Below the pieces are notes generated by a model that searched no databases, was not told where the DNA came from, and saw only the letters and a program-made list of their open reading frames with translations. 64,000 bases of DNA from Tethya wilhelma. Its lineage: Eukaryota; Porifera; Demospongiae; Tethyida; Tethyidae. Position numbers and translations under genes: made by a program. Position 1 is the stretch's first letter. Each line of letters begins with the position of its first letter. Below, one piece after another: positions 60,301-64,000 of the stretch. The stretch spans positions 25,217,938 through 25,281,937 of the forward strand of contig CAXIPT010000001.1 in the NCBI GenBank assembly GCA_964030475.1, given 5' to 3'.

Positions 60301-63300
60301 CAAAAAAAATCATAGCCATGTAAGTAGTAAATGCATACACTCAACCTTAATTTGCTTTATGAAACTGAAGTTCTAATTGTTTTAATCTTTTTCAGTCACA
60401 GTGTCAGTCTCCCTCACTGCCTCGACAACCAGTCCTGCTGTTGGTGGTACGTACACTCTGACCTGTAACGTCACTATCAATGGAGCTCAAAATGGATTCA
60501 CACCCACCACAACCTACCAGTGGTTTAAGGACAGCACTGTGATCTCAGATGAAACACAATCAATTCTCTCCTTCTCTCCTCTCAGTCTCTCTGATGCTGG
60601 ACAGTACAGATGTGATGTCACTGTTAGTTCCGACCAGCTAAGTCAACCCATCACTGAAATGAGCAACACTCAGAATCTGAATCTTGAAAGTTAGCTATTT
60701 AACTTCTGTCTCACAATCTGTGTGATTGTACACTGTTTTTTTCGTTTAGTTCCAACTCCTACATCTGTGGCTGTAACTGTTTCTATCACTGGTAACATCT
60801 TTGCTGGGTTCTCTCTCACTCTGACTTGTACTGTTGTACTCAGTTCGACTGTGACTGGTATATCAGTCATAGTAAACACAGTGTGGAGTGGACCAGATGG
60901 TACATCATTCCGTGGCTCATCAAACTCCATTGCTACAAGCAATGGTGCAATGATGTACACCAGTACAGCTACCTTGAACTCACTAGCTACAAGTGATAAT
61001 GGAATATATACCTGTACATCTACTGTCAGTTCTTCACCACAATATCTCACTACTAGTGATACAAGATCAGGAATGTACAGTCTTTCAGTTGGTAATGTTT
61101 TCAAAATGAAAGTATAGTATGGATAATTTCAATTTTCTCATCTTTTTTTGTGTCTAGTTCCCCCTCCCTCTTCTCCTATCATAACAAGTGCCTCTCCAGG
61201 GACAACATCCATTGTTATCTCTTGGACACAATCAGCCAGTGATGTAGTTGAAAGCTATCAGGTTGAATATTCCTATGGTGGAATGTGCTTTGGAGTACCA
61301 ACTACTCCTTCTACACCCATGATGCTCAGTAGAGATTCAAGACAATACAATGTGACCAACCTCGAGGAGTTCAGTGAATACACTGTCACTATCACTGCTG
61401 TGAACAGTGCAGGGAGCAGTCAGCCAGCTACCATGAGAGTGACTACATTAGCATCAGGTACAATTTTGTCTTATTTTATACACTCCATGTAAAAACATGT
61501 CACAATTCATATATATAGCACACAAATTTCATTGCCTATTATAGCCTTGATAGAGATGTACAATGTCTTTCCTACAGCTCCTAGTGGTTTTCCTCAGTCC
61601 CTAAGTGTGACTTCTACCACTCTATTTTCCATTGCTATTGAATGGAGGGAAGTTAATTGTCGCGATCAGAACAGCGTGATTACACGCTACTCAGTGAGAT
61701 ATGGAGGAATGATAGTTGGTAATCCTACAACCACAACATTCACTGTTGCCAACCTCAATCCTAGTACCAGCTATACAATTGAAGTAGCAGCTGTCAGTAA
61801 CTCTGGTACAGGACCATATGCCATGGTGGACACAAAGACAGACTCTCCTTCAAGTAAATCATAATTATTGGCTTGAGTTGCTACTCTGAATTTATGGATA
61901 TTTCACGCATTTATAATCTTTTTTAGATGTTGGTTTTCTCCTCAGTGGTACACTCTATGGTAACAACAGCATTGTGACACTGGATGAGATTGGTGAAGAC
62001 AGTGCTGCTCTGTTCTGTCTAACTGACAAAATGGATTGCTGTAGAGCATCAGATACTCCTCCAGAATTTGGTGCTACTGGACAGTGGATCTTTCCTAATG
62101 GAAACACAGTCAATAATGATGTCTCTGGTGGTGACATTTATCAAGGCAGGGGTCCCAGTTATGTTCGTCTTCAACGTAGAAACAATGCTCAAACAACTGG
62201 AATCTTCTGCTGTGAAATACCTGATGCAAGTGATTCAAACGAACAACTTTGTACTGGAGTGTACCCTGTGACCTCTGGCTCTCCCTCCATCACTAACTTA
62301 ACTTATAATCGTTCAAGTAGCATATTAACCTGTACTTCTACTGGTGGTCCTGCTACCACTGTCACTTGGACTCATAACAACATTCAAAGCCTTAGTAATG
62401 TCACATACATTCAGAAACAGAGGATAGTGGACGGAGAACTTGGACAATACCAAAATACTCTGACTATTAACAGTAACTCACTGGATGACTATGTTGGTGA
62501 CTTCGCCTGTACTGTCAGGAATTCAAGAGGAAATACAGACAGCAACATCGCCATTCAAGGTAGGCTCTGTAAATATATATATATCTTAAACTCAGATCTG
62601 TACATTTTCATCTTACAGATATTCAAATTATTGGACATGAGAGACCATTAGTTCTTGGTGGATCAGCTTCTATTATCTGCTCCAGTGATTTAGAGGTGGA
62701 GAGAATAGAATGGGTGAATGGTGACAATGGAGTGGAAGTGACTAGCAATTCTGGACAGCAATCACTTTCACTTGACATTAACCCAGTGGACCAGAGTGTA
62801 AACAATACACGATTCTTGTGCAACATTATAATCAGCAGACCAAATAGAACAACTTTGGAGAGTGTGACTCTAATGGTTTCAGGTAAAATTGTGATTTCAC
62901 AACATATTACGCAATACTTATACCTTGACTATAAAATTTGTATAACAGTTCGGAATGAGCCATTTCCACCTCAAGACATTGTATCAGGCAATGTCTCTTA
63001 CAACTCAGCCAAAATTTCATGGACAGTTCCCATACTAGCTTCTACTGAAGAGACCTATGTTGTTTTGTACGGAGTTGGCAATACAAATGAAAACACTAGC
63101 ATTGCCCAACAGAGCCAGCCAGGAGTACAGGAGTATGAGGTGTATCTGACTGGTTTGATGCCAGCCACTAGATACAGGTACATTGTCAGAGCAACAAATG
63201 ATTTCTCATCAAATTCAAGCATAGAAAAAACTTTCTTCACAACTGGTTAGTCTAAACAAAAACCAACTGAATATCATCCTGTACATGATAATTTATACAT

Positions 63301-63975
63301 ATTATGCCATATATTTTATTGCCATTCACACTACAGAAGCACCTAAAGAAGAAATTGGAGGTATTATACAATTTTGAATGTGTATTTTTTTGCTAAAATT
63401 GTCATCTTTTACTACTAATCCTATAATACAACAGTTCCAGTCTTAGGTGTAGCTGTTGGAGCTTCTGTTGGTGGATTACTAGCAATCATTGTTTTGTCTC
63501 TACTCATCATTGCTCTTGTACTATGGAGGTAAGTTTATCAACAATACAAAGACTTTAGTATTGAGAATAATGAACGTTGTGATTGTTGAATCATACTACA
63601 AACTCTCATTCAGTCGAAGGAGAACAAGTAAATACTCACCAACAGATGACAATAACTGGAGACCTGTACAGAGTGGCAAATCAAACACCTACACAGCTCC
63701 ATCAGTTGCAACAAAAGGAGAGCAAAAAGTTGAGCTGAAGGCTTTGGCAACAAAACAGGATGATGAAGAAGTGGAGGGAGAATGCTATCAAAACGTTGGC
63801 ACACTAGGTTTGACCAAAATCTTAATCTTAATTTAGTGATATTATTATAATGAGTCATGGTTTGAAACTAATTTTAGTTGATGATCCTCAGAAGCCAATC
63901 CCAGTAAAAAGGTTTGGAGAACATGTCAAACACATGCATTTGAAACGAGACAAACTCTTTGACACACAATACAAA
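57366..63975 (+). CDS. G: Ig/FN3 receptor, probable receptor tyrosine phosphatase, 3' end beyond window
   Basis: 19 exons in the window: 57366-57450, 57533-57865, 57984-58265, 58331-58669, 58792-59085, 59154-59498, 59588-59881, 59950-60288, 60396-60689, 60750-61091, 61158-61457, 61578-61853, 61927-62559, 62619-62882, 62949-63245, 63337-63360, 63435-63528, 63614-63807, 63878-63975; phases fit, ~1709 codons so far. Signal peptide (MLVVILGWILLVQS); CC-Ig; eight Ig alternating a/b; two FN3; CC-Ig + Ig; Ig; FN3; TM (LLAIIVLSLLIIALVLW); cytoplasmic linker; then DDPQKPIPVKRFGEHVKHMH, equivalent to the exon preceding D1 in E. Phosphatase domains are therefore expected just past 64000. The exon at 58792 is less conserved (SFFLLSLSDAG) but open. 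Confidence 0.87.
57533..61091 (+). other. expanded alternating Ig array of G
   Basis: CC-Ig 57533-57865, then a/b pairs: 57984-58265/58331-58669, 58792-59085/59154-59498, 59588-59881/59950-60288, 60396-60689/60750-61091 (the last b' type). The type b exons are near-identical to each other and to F 51523-51861 (SGTTHTSTA(M/I)ISSVSQSD), and introns such as the ones before 58331 and 59950 are also alike, so the pairs arose by recent tandem duplication. Confidence 0.85.
61158..63245 (+). other. membrane-proximal ectodomain of G: FN3-FN3-CCIg-Ig-Ig-FN3
   Basis: 61158-61457 and 61578-61853 FN3; 61927-62559 CC-Ig ([36 protein letters not shown]) plus Ig; 62619-62882 Ig ([20 protein letters not shown]); 62949-63245 FN3 (QPGVQEYEVYLTGLMPATRY). 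The same order and nearly the same exon lengths as in E and F. Confidence 0.87.
63435..63975 (+). other. transmembrane and juxtamembrane exons of G
   Basis: 63435-63528 membrane helix ending LW plus AG (phase 2), 63614-63807 cytoplasmic linker with YSPTDDNNW, YTAPS and CYQNVGTLG, and 63878-63975 the D1-preceding helix. The exon 63878-63975 has length 98 and ends phase 0 exactly like E. This predicts a D1 exon next. Confidence 0.8.
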
Positions 63976-64000
63976 GTAAGTCAAACATAATAATTTATTA

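Noticed and set aside
1..64000. CRISPR arrays, operons or ribosome binding sites
   Set aside because: The sequence is clearly eukaryotic (spliced metazoan receptor genes), and no regular spacer-repeat structure was seen.

Overview
The window looks like genomic DNA from an early-branching animal, most plausibly a demosponge of the Amphimedon kind. The sequence is AT-rich. Genes are split into many small exons by short introns with GT..AG ends. The proteins are metazoan receptor types: adhesion GPCRs and receptor tyrosine phosphatases with immunoglobulin (Ig) and fibronectin III (FN3) ectodomains. Species assignment is inference. All recognisable genes are on the + strand, and exon borders below were placed by eye from splice sites, reading phase and paralogue alignment.

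Layout. 1-3422 is repeat-rich: a GA microsatellite, a cluster of TTGCAAGA motifs, copy 1 of a dispersed ~0.9 kb repeat, and a possible retroelement end stopped by an N at 3423. 3424-5014 is the 3' end of an adhesion GPCR (copy A). 5976-11045 is a complete small adhesion GPCR (B: signal peptide, one Ig-like domain, HRM, GAIN, GPS, 7TM). 12177-18721 is an Ig/FN3 receptor that stops after one transmembrane exon (C1); it resembles a receptor phosphatase ectodomain, and a transposon cluster (18.8-20.3 kb) sits where its cytoplasmic exons should be. 20298-28064 is a large adhesion GPCR with no visible signal peptide (C2). 29825-42381 is a complete 35-exon adhesion GPCR of about 2963 residues (D). 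43667-50113 is a complete receptor tyrosine phosphatase with tandem phosphatase domains (E). 50598-55800 is its relative F, with an Ig/FN3 ectodomain and one transmembrane helix but a tyrosine-motif tail instead of phosphatase domains. 57366-63975 is G, an Ig/FN3 receptor whose juxtamembrane exons match E, so it is probably a phosphatase running off the window.

How the genes relate. The ectodomain exons are nearly all phase 1-1 and of matching length, and the same exon types (a CC-containing double-Ig exon, paired FN3 exons, Ig exons) occur in front of three output modules: a 7TM GPCR, tandem phosphatase domains, and a tyrosine-motif tail. This looks like one tandem cluster of modular cell-surface receptors in which ectodomains and signalling ends have been exchanged. 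Ligands are unknown. The GPCRs share an unusual GPS in which the H-L-T/S cleavage triad is replaced by Q-P-G; two of the four carry an R-S-K-R furin-like site in an adjacent extra loop.

Mobile DNA is frequent in introns and between genes: a ~0.98 kb foldback element with ~465-bp arms, a decayed hAT transposase fragment, several short terminal-inverted-repeat elements, a tRNA-like SINE head inside a palindromic element, and three copies of the ~0.9 kb repeat.
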